DNA of 60,380 nt. Source: a virus. Below the pieces are notes generated by a model. The model saw only the letters and a list, made by a program, of their open reading frames with translations, was not told the origin of the DNA and ran no database searches. The DNA is taken from the IMG/VR virus record IMGVR_UViG_3300003322_000851, positions 1-60,380 of that record; one strand, 5' to 3'. Below, piece by piece: positions 33,702 to 40,395 of this stretch (positions are counted from its first letter, which is position 1; every line of letters begins with the position of its first letter). The position numbers were made by a program, and so were the translations under genes.

Positions 33702-33956
33702 CTATAGATCGTTCGCTCTATAGCCGATTCCGTTCGTTTTTGAACCATCATGGGCCATGACTTCCGATTTATTCTCTCCGTAGCCATCGTTGGCATCTTT
33801 CCAGGCGGTCAGGTAGCGATAAGCCTGAGCGTTTCCGAGCATGAAGGCTTTTTCAATCTCCTTCGCGGTTGGTTCACGCCCTAAAAGCTGCGCCCACCGT
33901 GTGAACCTCAAAGCAAATTCAAACGTGCCAGAAACGCCTTTAAACCTGCTTGCCAT
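33702..33956 (-). CDS. Small DNA-binding-like protein, 84 aa
   Basis: ATG 33956 (MASRFKGVSGTFEFALRF) with an alternative ATG at 33968. The middle part (PTAKEIEKAFMLGNAQAYRYL) looks like a helix-turn-helix. It follows directly on the two replication genes, where similar small proteins are common. Confidence 0.55.
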   Translation of the reverse strand: MASRFKGVSGTFEFALRFTRWAQLLGREPTAKEIEKAFMLGNAQAYRYLTAWKDANDGYGENKSEVMAHDGSKTNGIGYRANDL

Positions 33957-33958
33957 GG

Positions 33959-34330
33959 CTACCACCATTGAAATGTTTTAAAAATTTCTGAAATTTTCTG
34001 CATTTCACGTTTTCTCACTTCGTCATTTTGCGGTTTAGGCAATTTCAAGATTCTCTCTTCCTGGCGCGGAAAATTGGCAAAAAAATCAGCCGGGACAGGC
34101 CATGATCGGAAATGTTTTCGAATAGTTTTGAACGCCGTTTGAATCCGTGGCGTGTCGCGGTCTCTGTCCCAAAGTCGCCAGTCCCAAAGTGCCTCTTGCC
34201 ACGCCAACGCCGTCCCCATGATCGCATCGTCAGGAGGATGTCTCTCCAGTCTCAAGCAAGTGAGTTTCTGCAATTCGTTCAGAATCAAGTCTTGGAACCA
34301 CGGTTGAATAGGTTGTTGTTTTGTTTGCAC
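33959..34330 (-). CDS. Replication-associated protein, 123 aa
   Basis: Contains WQEALWDWRLWDRDRDTPRI and FRSWPVPADFFANFP, blocks typical of a phage family that sits next to the replication initiator in many gammaproteobacterial phages. It may assist helicase loading. It overlaps the initiator gene by 101 bases in another frame. Role inferred from context. Confidence 0.6.
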   Translation of the reverse strand: MQTKQQPIQPWFQDLILNELQKLTCLRLERHPPDDAIMGTALAWQEALWDWRLWDRDRDTPRIQTAFKTIRKHFRSWPVPADFFANFPRQEERILKLPKPQNDEVRKREMQKISEIFKTFQWW

Positions 34331-35069
34331 TTTTCATGCTCTCCAGAATGGAAATTGCGTTCGCGGTTTTGCTTTGTGTGTTTTGGAATGGCGATCCGCG
34401 AGCACGAGGTTCTTGCTGTTTGATTGGATCGTTCCAGCGTTCCTGGTTCAGGTAGGTTTCTGGGTTGGGAATAAACCCATCAAGCCAACGGGCGTCGAAA
34501 GCAGATTTTTGTTTTACATCGGCGATGATTTTGTCAGCGTGATCGTCAAGTTTTCGACGCTTCCATTTTTCCAGGCACGGTTTCTTACCCGTTTTGTTCG
34601 GGTAGGCTTCCCAGAATTCTTCAAAATAAGATTTTTTGGAAATAGATTTATCTATTTCTTTTTTATTACTCTGTTCTGTTCTGTTCTGTTCTAGGCCGTT
34701 ACAGTAACGTTCCTGTAACGTTTCAGAAACGTTTCTTTTCGTTATGTTATTGTTTTTATTCCTGAATTTCTGAACTCGTTTTGTGCTGGAGTCACTTTTA
34801 TATTGGCATTTATCCCACTTCACGATGAAGTATTCACCCTGGGTATTTTTTGCAATAAGTTTTCGATGTAACAATTCCTGTAACGTTTCAGAAACGTTTC
34901 GTCTGAGTGCCCAATTAATGTCGGCATCGGTAAGTTTGGTATTGCCGTGATCTTCTTCTTTGCAGGCAACACACAATAGCTCTACCCAGGTGCGAAATTG
35001 CGCGTCCGTTAACGTACCCACCTTTGGGTCGGATGGCATGTCTTTGTACATGCGGAACCAATCCATCAT
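34230..35069 (-). CDS. Replication initiator, lambda-O-like
   Basis: A 279-residue protein with an N-terminal winged-helix-like domain (MDWFRMYKDMPSDPKVGTLT; ADINWALRRNVSETLQELL), a charged linker, and a C-terminal part with YFEEFWEAYPNKTGKKPCLE and FIPNPETYLNQERW found in phage O-type replication proteins. It should bind the phage origin and recruit the host helicase. Repeated DNA segments lie inside the gene (34698-34735 and 34875-34900), as lambda ori does in gene O. The start has GAGGAG upstream. Confidence 0.75.
   Translation of the reverse strand: MMDWFRMYKDMPSDPKVGTLTDAQFRTWVELLCVACKEEDHGNTKLTDADINWALRRNVSETLQELLHRKLIAKNTQGEYFIVKWDKCQYKSDSSTKRVQKFRNKNNNITKRNVSETLQERYCNGLEQNRTEQSNKKEIDKSISKKSYFEEFWEAYPNKTGKKPCLEKWKRRKLDDHADKIIADVKQKSAFDARWLDGFIPNPETYLNQERWNDPIKQQEPRARGSPFQNTQSKTANAISILESMKSANKTTTYSTVVPRLDSERIAETHLLETGETSS
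34671..34690 (+). repeat. Four tandem CTGTT units
   Basis: Four exact CTGTT copies in the initiator gene (encoding an EQNRTEQ-type stretch), 8 bases from the first iteron-like palindrome. Short tandem repeats like these vary in length easily. Confidence 0.6.
34698..34735 (+). repeat. Iteron-like repeat, copy 1
   Basis: TTCCTGTAACGTTTCAGAAA followed by CGTTTC at 34710-34735, recurring exactly at 34875-34900. It contains AACGTTTC-A-GAAACGTT, a 17-base palindrome. Just upstream is a second palindrome, GTTAC-A-GTAAC (34698-34708). Probably initiator-binding sites of an internal replication origin. Confidence 0.55.
34875..34900 (+). repeat. Iteron-like repeat, copy 2
   Basis: Exact second copy of the 26-base repeat at 34710-34735, 165 bases away, in the same reading frame of the initiator gene. 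Because the copies encode the same peptide RNVSETLQE, selection at the protein level is possible too, but identity at every codon position favours DNA function. Confidence 0.5.
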
Positions 35070-35112
35070 TGGCTCCTCAAGTCAGAAGAAATTGATTGAA
35101 TGCGTGCCACGG

Positions 35113-35370
35113 CTATCCTCTAGCAAAAGAGTCCGCGACCATTGAAAATGGGGTGGCGGACGACGCGAAGTTGAGACACCGGAGCGAAAGACGAAACACC
35201 GGCGAGCCGTTAGGCTCCAACGCGCCGCCCGCCATTGACTGGCTAGGCGAGTGCCCACAATGAGATTTCAGGCGTAAAAAAAGCGCCTTAATCAGATGAT
35301 GGACGCTTGCGCGTCTTTCTGTTTGGATCGAGGTCTCAATCTCGACTACCGATTTTGCGGTAGTGTTCAT
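35113..35370 (-). ncRNA. Ash/Icd-like locus: probable structured RNA with overlapping frame
   Basis: The open frame (85 codons; FLRLKSHCGH and MAGGALEPNGSPVF) resembles the Ash/Icd-type reading frames that overlap C4-like antisense RNAs in P1/P4-type and many prophages. A good -10 (TATAAT) ends right at the ATG, so the transcript should begin inside the frame at about 35364, and the ATG would not be transcribed. The expected RNA folds strongly: CTACCG/CGGTAG at its 5' end, GACGC-GCAA-GCGTC (a GNRA loop), AGGCG/CGCCT, and GAGCC-TAAC-GGCTC. I favour a regulatory RNA, perhaps for immunity, over a protein. Confidence 0.55.
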
Positions 35371-35399
35371 ATTATATACACTTTAATTATGATATGCAA
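35371..35399 (-). promoter_or_regulatory. Promoter of the Ash-like locus
   Basis: On the minus strand TATAAT (35376-35371) with TTGCAT (35399-35394) 17 bases upstream. The -10 directly abuts the ATG at 35370-35368, pointing to a transcript that begins within the reading frame. Confidence 0.5.
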
Positions 35400-35471
35400 G
35401 CGTGAACAATATTTTACTATTAAATAATTTATACACTATAATATAAAGCTAATTGTACACATTAATAGTAT

Positions 35472-35508
35472 AAAAAAAGAGAATCTCAAGTATTTCAAGA
35501 TTCTCTTT
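35472..35508 (-). terminator. Rho-independent terminator after 35516
   Basis: Perfect 11-base stem AAAGAGAATCT/AGATTCTCTTT (arms 35508-35498 and 35486-35476 on the minus strand) followed by a run of seven T. It lies 8 bases after the gene at 35516-35833, so that gene is separated from the Ash-like locus. Confidence 0.85.
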
Positions 35509-35515
35509 AGGAGGA

Positions 35516-35833
35516 TTAGGTTAGCCGTGTAACGACAACACCAGGACAATGATATTCTGGGTTATTGGGGAATAAATTCTTTGCTTCTTCTTCGCTTGTG
35601 ATGGTGAGAGAGGAAAAAGTACGCCCTGTTTTTTTTCTTGCGTTGTTGATGATGCCACTAAACGATCTGGACGTTTTCCCTGGAACAAAAAAAGAATCGT
35701 TTATTTCAAGTATTTTGAAAGGATAGGTGTTTTTTCGCCCAGAATTCATTTTATTACGATGTTTGTGTGGCAATTTAAGGTTATGCAGGATGGGGTAATT
35801 CTCATCCTTGTTTACATTTTCAGTATTGTTCAT
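35516..35833 (-). CDS. Hypothetical small DNA-binding-type protein, 105 aa
   Basis: After a polar N-terminus come NDSFFVPGKTSRSFSGIINN and ARKKTGRTFSSLTI, a short 'FFVPG...A-x-x-x-GrkF' domain common in small phage proteins; the frame at 29804-30022 has the same layout. It forms a unit of its own, with a TTGACA promoter upstream and a strong terminator downstream, as for a regulator or a gene expressed in the lysogen. Function not known. Confidence 0.6.
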   Translation of the reverse strand: MNNTENVNKDENYPILHNLKLPHKHRNKMNSGRKNTYPFKILEINDSFFVPGKTSRSFSGIINNARKKTGRTFSSLTITSEEEAKNLFPNNPEYHCPGVVVTRLT

Positions 35834-35870
35834 AAATTCCTTTTGTTTACAAATTATCTACAGCAAAAAT

Positions 35871-35899
35871 ACTTTATTGTAAAAAAATAGGAATGTCAA
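35871..35899 (-). promoter_or_regulatory. Promoter of 35516-35833
   Basis: TTGACA (35899-35894) and TAAAGT (35876-35871) with 17 bases between them on the minus strand, about 40 bases ahead of the start codon. Confidence 0.6.
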
Positions 35900-36013
35900 C
35901 GAAGATTGCAAAACTTGTTATCTATTTGTATACATATGTTTTATGGCATAAAATTCTTTTCTATTAACTACATAATTGACATTCTTAAACCCATATAACA
36001 ATTATTTAACTTT

Positions 36014-36220
36014 TCATTTTGTGTCCTCCTTTTGTGTGATAATTGCCTTTATAAGCGTTTCAGCTTTATCTAGGTTTTGCTTGCCGATTGGGTGATCGAG
36101 TATCTTTTCGTATATATGCTGACGCTCTTCAATCGGCTTGTCGCTACAAAGATACTCATCAAGTAGTTTTGCGTATTCGATCTCTTCTTTACGCTCTTGA
36201 AAGTTGATGATGTTATTCAT
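36014..36220 (-). CDS. Small hypothetical protein, 68 aa
   Basis: Starts at ATG 36220 (MNNIINFQERKEEIEYAKLL), inside the last codons of the upstream gene. Charged, helical. Not recognised. Confidence 0.55.
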   Translation of the reverse strand: MNNIINFQERKEEIEYAKLLDEYLCSDKPIEERQHIYEKILDHPIGKQNLDKAETLIKAIITQKEDTK

Positions 36221-36575
36221 TTTCTTTATTTTTGAGTCTGAGAAGATGTAAATCTTGTCGGGCGTATTGTAGGTGTGCCTTGACAAATGTTGCGTAATTT
36301 GAAGGGTAACATTCTGTCAATGTAATTAGCCCTCGTAGCAATGAGTCAACTGCACGTATTTGATTTTCTTTTGGTTTTAGTTGTTCTAGGTATGATAGTT
36401 CTTCGTAACCTTCAAATTCATGTTTAATTAAATAGCGAACACCGTCCAGTATCATTGCTGCTTTCAAGCTACAGTCGTAGCTATTGAGATTCCTTTCTCT
36501 TATTTTTACGTAGAGATGAACGAATGGGGCATTTTTTGCAATCGCTATTTTTATATCTTTATTAAGTTCGATCAT
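36213..36575 (-). CDS. Hypothetical protein, 120 aa
   Basis: ATG 36575 follows AGGTGAGAAA. All-helical product (AAMILDGVRYLIKHEF; LLRGLITLTECYPSNY) without motifs. Lies directly after the lipoprotein gene in the early operon. Not recognised. Confidence 0.55.
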   Translation of the reverse strand: MIELNKDIKIAIAKNAPFVHLYVKIRERNLNSYDCSLKAAMILDGVRYLIKHEFEGYEELSYLEQLKPKENQIRAVDSLLRGLITLTECYPSNYATFVKAHLQYARQDLHLLRLKNKENE

Positions 36576-36579
36576 TTTC

Positions 36580-36858
36580 TCACCTGCAAGAGACAGAAAG
36601 CACTTTGCCATCGGTGAAGTTGATATGGTTTCCGCCAGTGTAGTAGTAGGACTCAAGTACGCCAATGGCGGTTTGAGTCTCACTCATTTTTTTAACGGGC
36701 TGACCTAAAATTTCAGTGACTTGGTTATAGGTCATCCCTGCGTGCACATCGAGGCAACTCCCGCCGTTTCTTGGGAGAAATGGAATAGGGGTGGAAGCGC
36801 AGGCTGTTAATCCGGCGACGTAAACAGTTAAAGCAAGAGTTTTGATGGGTGTGTTCAT
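36580..36858 (-). CDS. Early lipoprotein, OmlA/BamE-like fold
   Basis: Signal peptide with lipobox LTAC and Cys20, then CLDVHAGMTYNQVTEILGQP, the opening of the OmlA/SmpA (BamE-like) domain, closing with YYYTGGNHINFTDGKVLSV. About the size of other small envelope lipoproteins. As the second gene of the early operon it may protect the cell against superinfection or change the envelope; such roles are known for other early phage lipoproteins but not shown for this one. Confidence 0.65.
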   Translation of the reverse strand: MNTPIKTLALTVYVAGLTACASTPIPFLPRNGGSCLDVHAGMTYNQVTEILGQPVKKMSETQTAIGVLESYYYTGGNHINFTDGKVLSVSCR

Positions 36859-36880
36859 TTTTTAATGCTTCCTATAAAAT

Positions 36881-37030
36881 TTAAGCTGCTTTTTGAATAT
36901 AAGTATTGTTCTTTAAATCTTGAAACATGATTTTTAGTAAATCAGCATATTTATTGCCGTAGTACAGTGTCATTCCAGCTTTTGTTCTGAGAGTATAAAC
37001 ATTATTCTTGTAGATGACTTCGTATTTCAT
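36881..37030 (-). CDS. First gene of the early operon, 49 aa
   Basis: A 49-residue protein (MKYEVIYKNNVYTLRTKAGM) with GGAGAC before ATG 37030, directly downstream of the promoter/operator at 37085-37113. Small beta-alpha protein of unknown role; first position in a repressor-controlled transcript suggests an early function. Confidence 0.6.
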   Translation of the reverse strand: MKYEVIYKNNVYTLRTKAGMTLYYGNKYADLLKIMFQDLKNNTYIQKAA

Positions 37031-37084
37031 AGCTGTCTCCTGCTTGTCTATGGTTGTCTAATGTCATTTATTAATGACAAGCAT

Positions 37085-37113
37085 ATAGTACACGCATATT
37101 ATGCGTGTGTCAA
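37085..37113 (-). promoter_or_regulatory. Early leftward promoter with palindromic operator in the spacer
   Basis: TTGACA (37113-37108) and TACTAT (37090-37085) are exactly 17 bases apart on the minus strand. The spacer itself is a perfect palindrome, CACGCATA-T-TATGCGTG (37091-37107; 9-base arms if 37090 and 37108 are included). A dimeric repressor bound there would cover both promoter elements. A further inverted repeat TGTCAT/ATGACA follows in the leader. Probably the main switch of the early operon. Confidence 0.75.
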
Positions 37114-37149
37114 CTACTTTTTATTGTAAAATATTATATGTGACTTAAT

Positions 37150-37938
37150 TTATGCGAGAGACAATCGCGGAACATCGGCTTTTAGTGATATGCAATGATC
37201 CGGTGAGCAAAGTTGGATCGTTTTGTGTGCGTAATGAATGTAGATCGCACCGCTTCTTTTGAAGATGCAATCGTGCGATGTGTAGTTGGAAAGCACAGTG
37301 CCGATCACTTCTTTCTGTAGTGAAGTCGGGGTCTCTGGTGCGATAAACTCCAATGCGTTACAAGTGAGCAACATTGAGCCGGTTTTTTCGTCATTCGAAT
37401 GAAAAAAAATGGAGATTTGAGAATCGTTGGTACTCACGCTCACCTCGCCAAAATGACAGTTTTTGCCCTTTTCAATGGCCGAAATGACCTCATCAGCGCT
37501 CACGAGAGGGCCATGGTTTAAAGTTTTGAAGGGGATTGTCGCCAGAAATCGATCCTCACGCGGCAGTGTGACGACTTGACGTTGAGAGCGGTTGCACTTT
37601 GTGGCAATTCCAGTGCTTGCCTCCAGAATCAATACCATATTGCCCTTGGGCACCAGGTCACACTCTAAACAAAATTCATTTATCAACGCATGAAGCGTTC
37701 GCACTAATGTGCCGGCGGGATCACGAATAAATCGAACGTGGAACCTATCCTCAACAATCTTGAGTATTTGCACCCCGTTCTTTGAAACCGTAACGCAATC
37801 CTCTTTTTTTTTCAGCACGTAACAGTAGCACTCCAACTCACCGATCCAATTTTGGTCTTTGATGTAACGAGACATGACGTTTTCTGCTTTCTCAGCAAGC
37901 CACGGTTTATTTCTATGTCTTTGTCGTGCGTATATCAT
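37150..37938 (-). CDS. Unrecognised protein upstream of the early promoter, 262 aa
   Basis: A 262-residue beta-rich, Cys-containing protein (GELECYCYVLKKKEDCVTVS; then LRTLHALINEFCLECDLVPK and HDCIFKRSGAIYIHYAHK). No helix-turn-helix, protease or transmembrane segment is obvious. Its stop is 37 bases upstream of the early promoter with operator, the place where a regulator is often found, but the sequence gives no direct evidence for DNA binding. Codon use is not unusual. A novel repressor or an early host-takeover protein are both open. Confidence 0.55.
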   Translation of the reverse strand: MIYARQRHRNKPWLAEKAENVMSRYIKDQNWIGELECYCYVLKKKEDCVTVSKNGVQILKIVEDRFHVRFIRDPAGTLVRTLHALINEFCLECDLVPKGNMVLILEASTGIATKCNRSQRQVVTLPREDRFLATIPFKTLNHGPLVSADEVISAIEKGKNCHFGEVSVSTNDSQISIFFHSNDEKTGSMLLTCNALEFIAPETPTSLQKEVIGTVLSNYTSHDCIFKRSGAIYIHYAHKTIQLCSPDHCISLKADVPRLSLA

Positions 37939-37969
37939 ATTTATAGTCGAAGAATTTAATAACTAGCCG

Positions 37970-38263
37970 TTATTGTTCTTCGTAGTGCTTCTTGAAAACT
38001 TCAAAATTAGGCAGCTCAGGTTCGGAAAAATCATCTTTGTCTCGAACCAATACATGCAAGCATTCTTCAATCGTTCTGGTTACTGTTTCCCAGTACTGCG
38101 CTGTCAGGATTGATTCTATATCCCCTTTCGAAGCCGCTTTCCTTGCATGAATGGCCGCTTTCCTCGCAGCATGATTGTACCCAGGTATAATTTTTTTGGC
38201 CAAATCTGGAAATATTGTATCTTCTTCAAAGAAAAAACGATGATAAGCATATTGATTTAGCAT
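37970..38263 (-). CDS. Hypothetical protein, 97 aa
   Basis: A 97-residue helical protein (MLNQYAYHRFFFEEDTIFPD; KAAIHARKAASKGDIE). First gene of the leftward transcript after the control region. Upstream lies a weak promoter-like pair (CATAAT at 38304-38299, TATGCA at 38327-38322) overlapping an inverted repeat. Not recognised. Confidence 0.55.
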   Translation of the reverse strand: MLNQYAYHRFFFEEDTIFPDLAKKIIPGYNHAARKAAIHARKAASKGDIESILTAQYWETVTRTIEECLHVLVRDKDDFSEPELPNFEVFKKHYEEQ

Positions 38264-38298
38264 AATTTCCTTTGTATTGATAATTGAAATTGTATCAT

Positions 38299-38327
38299 AT
38301 TATGCATCAGTATACATGTGTTGCATA
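38299..38327 (-). promoter_or_regulatory. Weak promoter with inverted repeat
   Basis: CATAAT and TATGCA spaced by 17 bases on the minus strand. The plus-strand arms TATGCA (38301-38306) and TGCATA (38322-38327) form a 6-base inverted repeat that overlaps both elements. Possible start of the leftward unit. Support is limited. Confidence 0.3.
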
Positions 38328-39051
38328 GAATAATCGCATAAAACGAATGAGTTATCCACATCTGCGTTCTCCATGTTTCAAAACCCAAAAATTACATTTC
38401 GATTTTTTTTGGCCTATTTTTCAATTTTCCAAATTTTTGAGGTCTTAAAAAAACACCCTTCTAGAAAGCATAGATTATATGACATTACTCAAAATGTAAG
38501 ACAACACTTTTTCATTTTTTGAAATCAAAAAAAAATTTACTTAATTCATTGAGTTACAACTTAATTTTTTACTTTTGGTAAGTAGTTTATCTTATTGATT
38601 TATCTAAACTTCGTTCTCGAAAAAAGGCCTTTTTTTGACCCCTCTTGCCAGATTTTCGGCAAAAGACGCGTTTTTCTGGCAAAAAAGAAAGTCTTCGTAC
38701 TTTGTGTTTTTGGCCGAATTCGACATGAATCGAACCGAAAAACCGGAATTTCTGCACTAAAACATCGTCTAACATTAAATTGACTGCGCTGTACGTCACT
38801 ACTTTATCACTCATGTGTACTCAAACACTCAGAATCTGCGTAGGACGCGAATCGGACACGTGCTTTTACGGTAAATCATGGGTGCTTTATGTCAGATCAT
38901 GAAAAAATATCAACTGACGAAAGTTGAATGAGCAGACAATAGCAAGTCTGAACAAACCGTCTGACACCCCCCCCCACCCCCTAAAAGGACCAAGGGGGCC
39001 TTATACATCCTTAGGGTACCCATACATACCCTACTAGCTCGCGATACACCG

Positions 39052-39078
39052 ACAAGTAACCCCTTTACTTGTACAAGT
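39052..39078. promoter_or_regulatory. Operator-like cluster of three ACTTGT half-sites
   Basis: ACAAGTAA (39052-39059) pairs with TTACTTGT (39065-39072), and ACTTGTACAAGT (39067-39078) is a perfect palindrome sharing the middle half-site. Such overlapping half-sites are usual where a dimeric regulator binds cooperatively. Lies 125 bases before the first rightward gene. Confidence 0.5.
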
Positions 39079-39150
39079 AGACTACATGCTTGCCAAAGTA
39101 ACATTAATTCCAGAATCTTTTATCGCATAAAAAATAATGTTGTATGTTTA

Positions 39151-39173
39151 CAATATTTAATTGTAAAATATTG
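39151..39173. promoter_or_regulatory. Inverted repeat before the first late gene
   Basis: CAATATTT (39151-39158) and AAATATTG (39166-39173) around AATTGTA, 31 bases before the start of the proteasome-like gene. Could be an operator or an RNA hairpin near the transcript's 5' end. Confidence 0.45.
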
Positions 39174-39204
39174 CAGATTTCACAAACACAATAATAGGTG
39201 ATTA

Positions 39205-39648
39205 ATGACTGTAATTGCATGGGATGGAAAAACACTAGCTGCTGATAAAAGATTTTCTTTGGGAAATGCAGTATTTATCACTAGTAAAATTTATAAAATT
39301 GTTAATTCTCAAGTATTTTTATGCGGGTTTTCGCACGACGCGTCCTCTGGTGAGGCAATGTTAGACTGGTTTGCTAAAGGATGTGATATAGAGCAATTCC
39401 CTTTATCACAAAGAGATAAAGAAACATGGTCTCCATTTTTAGCAATATCACAAGATGGGAGTATTCTAAGATACGAAAGAACCCCTTATCCGATTAAATT
39501 ACTGCCTCAAAAAATAGCAATAGGAAGCGGTGGAGATTTTGCCATGGCGGCAATGCATTGCGGTAAAACAGCTCAAGAGGCCGTAGAAATTGCTTGTTTG
39601 TATGATGCTACTTGTGGGGATGGGGTTGATTATCTGACTCATGATTAG
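39205..39648 (+). CDS. Phage proteasome-beta/HslV-like Ntn hydrolase
   Basis: MTVIAWDGKTLAADKRFSLG is the N-terminus of the proteasome-beta/HslV-type family: Thr2 would become the N-terminal nucleophile after Met removal, with Asp18-Lys/Arg in LAADKR behind it. The middle (FLCGFSHDASSGEAMLDWF) and the end (IAIGSGGDFAMAAMHCGKTA, EIACLYDATCGDGV) keep the known family blocks. Short phage members of about 150 residues exist, usually near the terminase genes; their substrate is unknown. The gene has its own terminator-like hairpin, so it forms a separate unit before the terminase genes. Confidence 0.75.
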   Translation: MTVIAWDGKTLAADKRFSLGNAVFITSKIYKIVNSQVFLCGFSHDASSGEAMLDWFAKGCDIEQFPLSQRDKETWSPFLAISQDGSILRYERTPYPIKLLPQKIAIGSGGDFAMAAMHCGKTAQEAVEIACLYDATCGDGVDYLTHD

Positions 39649-39654
39649 ATTAGA

Positions 39655-39686
39655 AAGTAAGGAGTTGCCTCAGCGACTCCTTACTT
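39655..39686 (+). terminator. Hairpin terminator after the Ntn hydrolase gene
   Basis: Perfect 11-base stem AAGTAAGGAGT/ACTCCTTACTT with a 10-base loop, seven bases after the stop codon. The following bases are only moderately T-rich (TTAGCCTTTCCC), so termination may be partial. Confidence 0.6.
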
Positions 39687-39804
39687 AGCCTTTCCCATAA
39701 CTATGAAGAAGAAAGGGCGCTTCCTAAGCCCCTCTAGCATGCCATACAATGAAATGTATTGCAAGATAATTGACTAATCCACATTTCCATGTTAATAAAT
39801 TGTC

Positions 39805-40395
39805 ATGGATGATGAAAAAGTTGCAAAGCAATTAGCTGTGCTTGAGAAGGTGAAGGACATTGGATATTTCAAATCCTTTAGTCCTTACCATTACTCAACC
39901 TATTCAAATAGGTTAAAGAAGCCTTTTGAATTTCTTGAAGAGGTTGGGATTGAGAAGGTCACAGAGTTGGTGCAGCATGGGTTTTGCATAACGAAGATAT
40001 GCCAATTACTAGGTATATCGGTATTTGTATTCAGACGCTGGATGCAAAGCGATCCTTACTATGAATCTGAGATTCAATCAGCTGAGGAGTTTAGCGCTGA
40101 CCATCTTGTTTACAAAGCGGAGAAAGCTATCAAGAGTGCGGATAGTGAGAGCCGATTTGACATTACCAAGAAAGTCGAATTAGCTAAGCACTATCGTTGG
40201 GCGGCCTCAAAATTAAACAAAAAGAAGTATGGTAGACAGGTTGAGGAAAAGCAAATCAACAATGGCCAGCAAGTGATCTACAACATTGATCTTGGTGGCA
40301 AGAAGACCACGGATACTACGGTTATTGATGTTGAACCTATTTCTGTAAAAAAGAATAAAGATAACGTATTCGGCATAAGTGAAAATGTCGGATAA
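39805..40395 (+). CDS. terS: Terminase small subunit
   Basis: A 196-residue protein with a helix-turn-helix (VTELVQHGFCITKICQLLGI, then FRRWMQSDP) and the C-terminal KVELAKHYRWAASKLNKKKY block usual for small terminases of the Sf6/P22 type. It should recognise phage DNA and start headful packaging with TerL. Its stop overlaps the start of the large subunit. The pac site is expected in or near this gene but cannot be seen. Confidence 0.85.
   Translation: MDDEKVAKQLAVLEKVKDIGYFKSFSPYHYSTYSNRLKKPFEFLEEVGIEKVTELVQHGFCITKICQLLGISVFVFRRWMQSDPYYESEIQSAEEFSADHLVYKAEKAIKSADSESRFDITKKVELAKHYRWAASKLNKKKYGRQVEEKQINNGQQVIYNIDLGGKKTTDTTVIDVEPISVKKNKDNVFGISENVG

Larger units (their letters stand above)
38264..39204. 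other. Main non-coding control region between the two arms
   Basis: No convincing gene in about 940 bases; it separates the leftward early arm from the rightward late arm. It contains a perfect DnaA-box-like TTATCCACA (38352-38360), a very AT-rich stretch (38380-38580), the palindrome AAAAAAGGCCTTTTTT (38620-38635), a C9-A-C5 tract (38967-38981), and two operator-like palindrome groups (39052-39078 and 39151-39173). A weak minus-strand frame (38587-38814, 75 codons) has poor coding character. Promoters and regulator sites for both arms, and perhaps an origin, are the likely contents. Confidence 0.5.

Noticed and set aside
38587-38814. 75-codon minus-strand frame in the control region
   Set aside because: Very basic, low-complexity peptide without ribosome site or neighbours in operon; left as part of the non-coding region.
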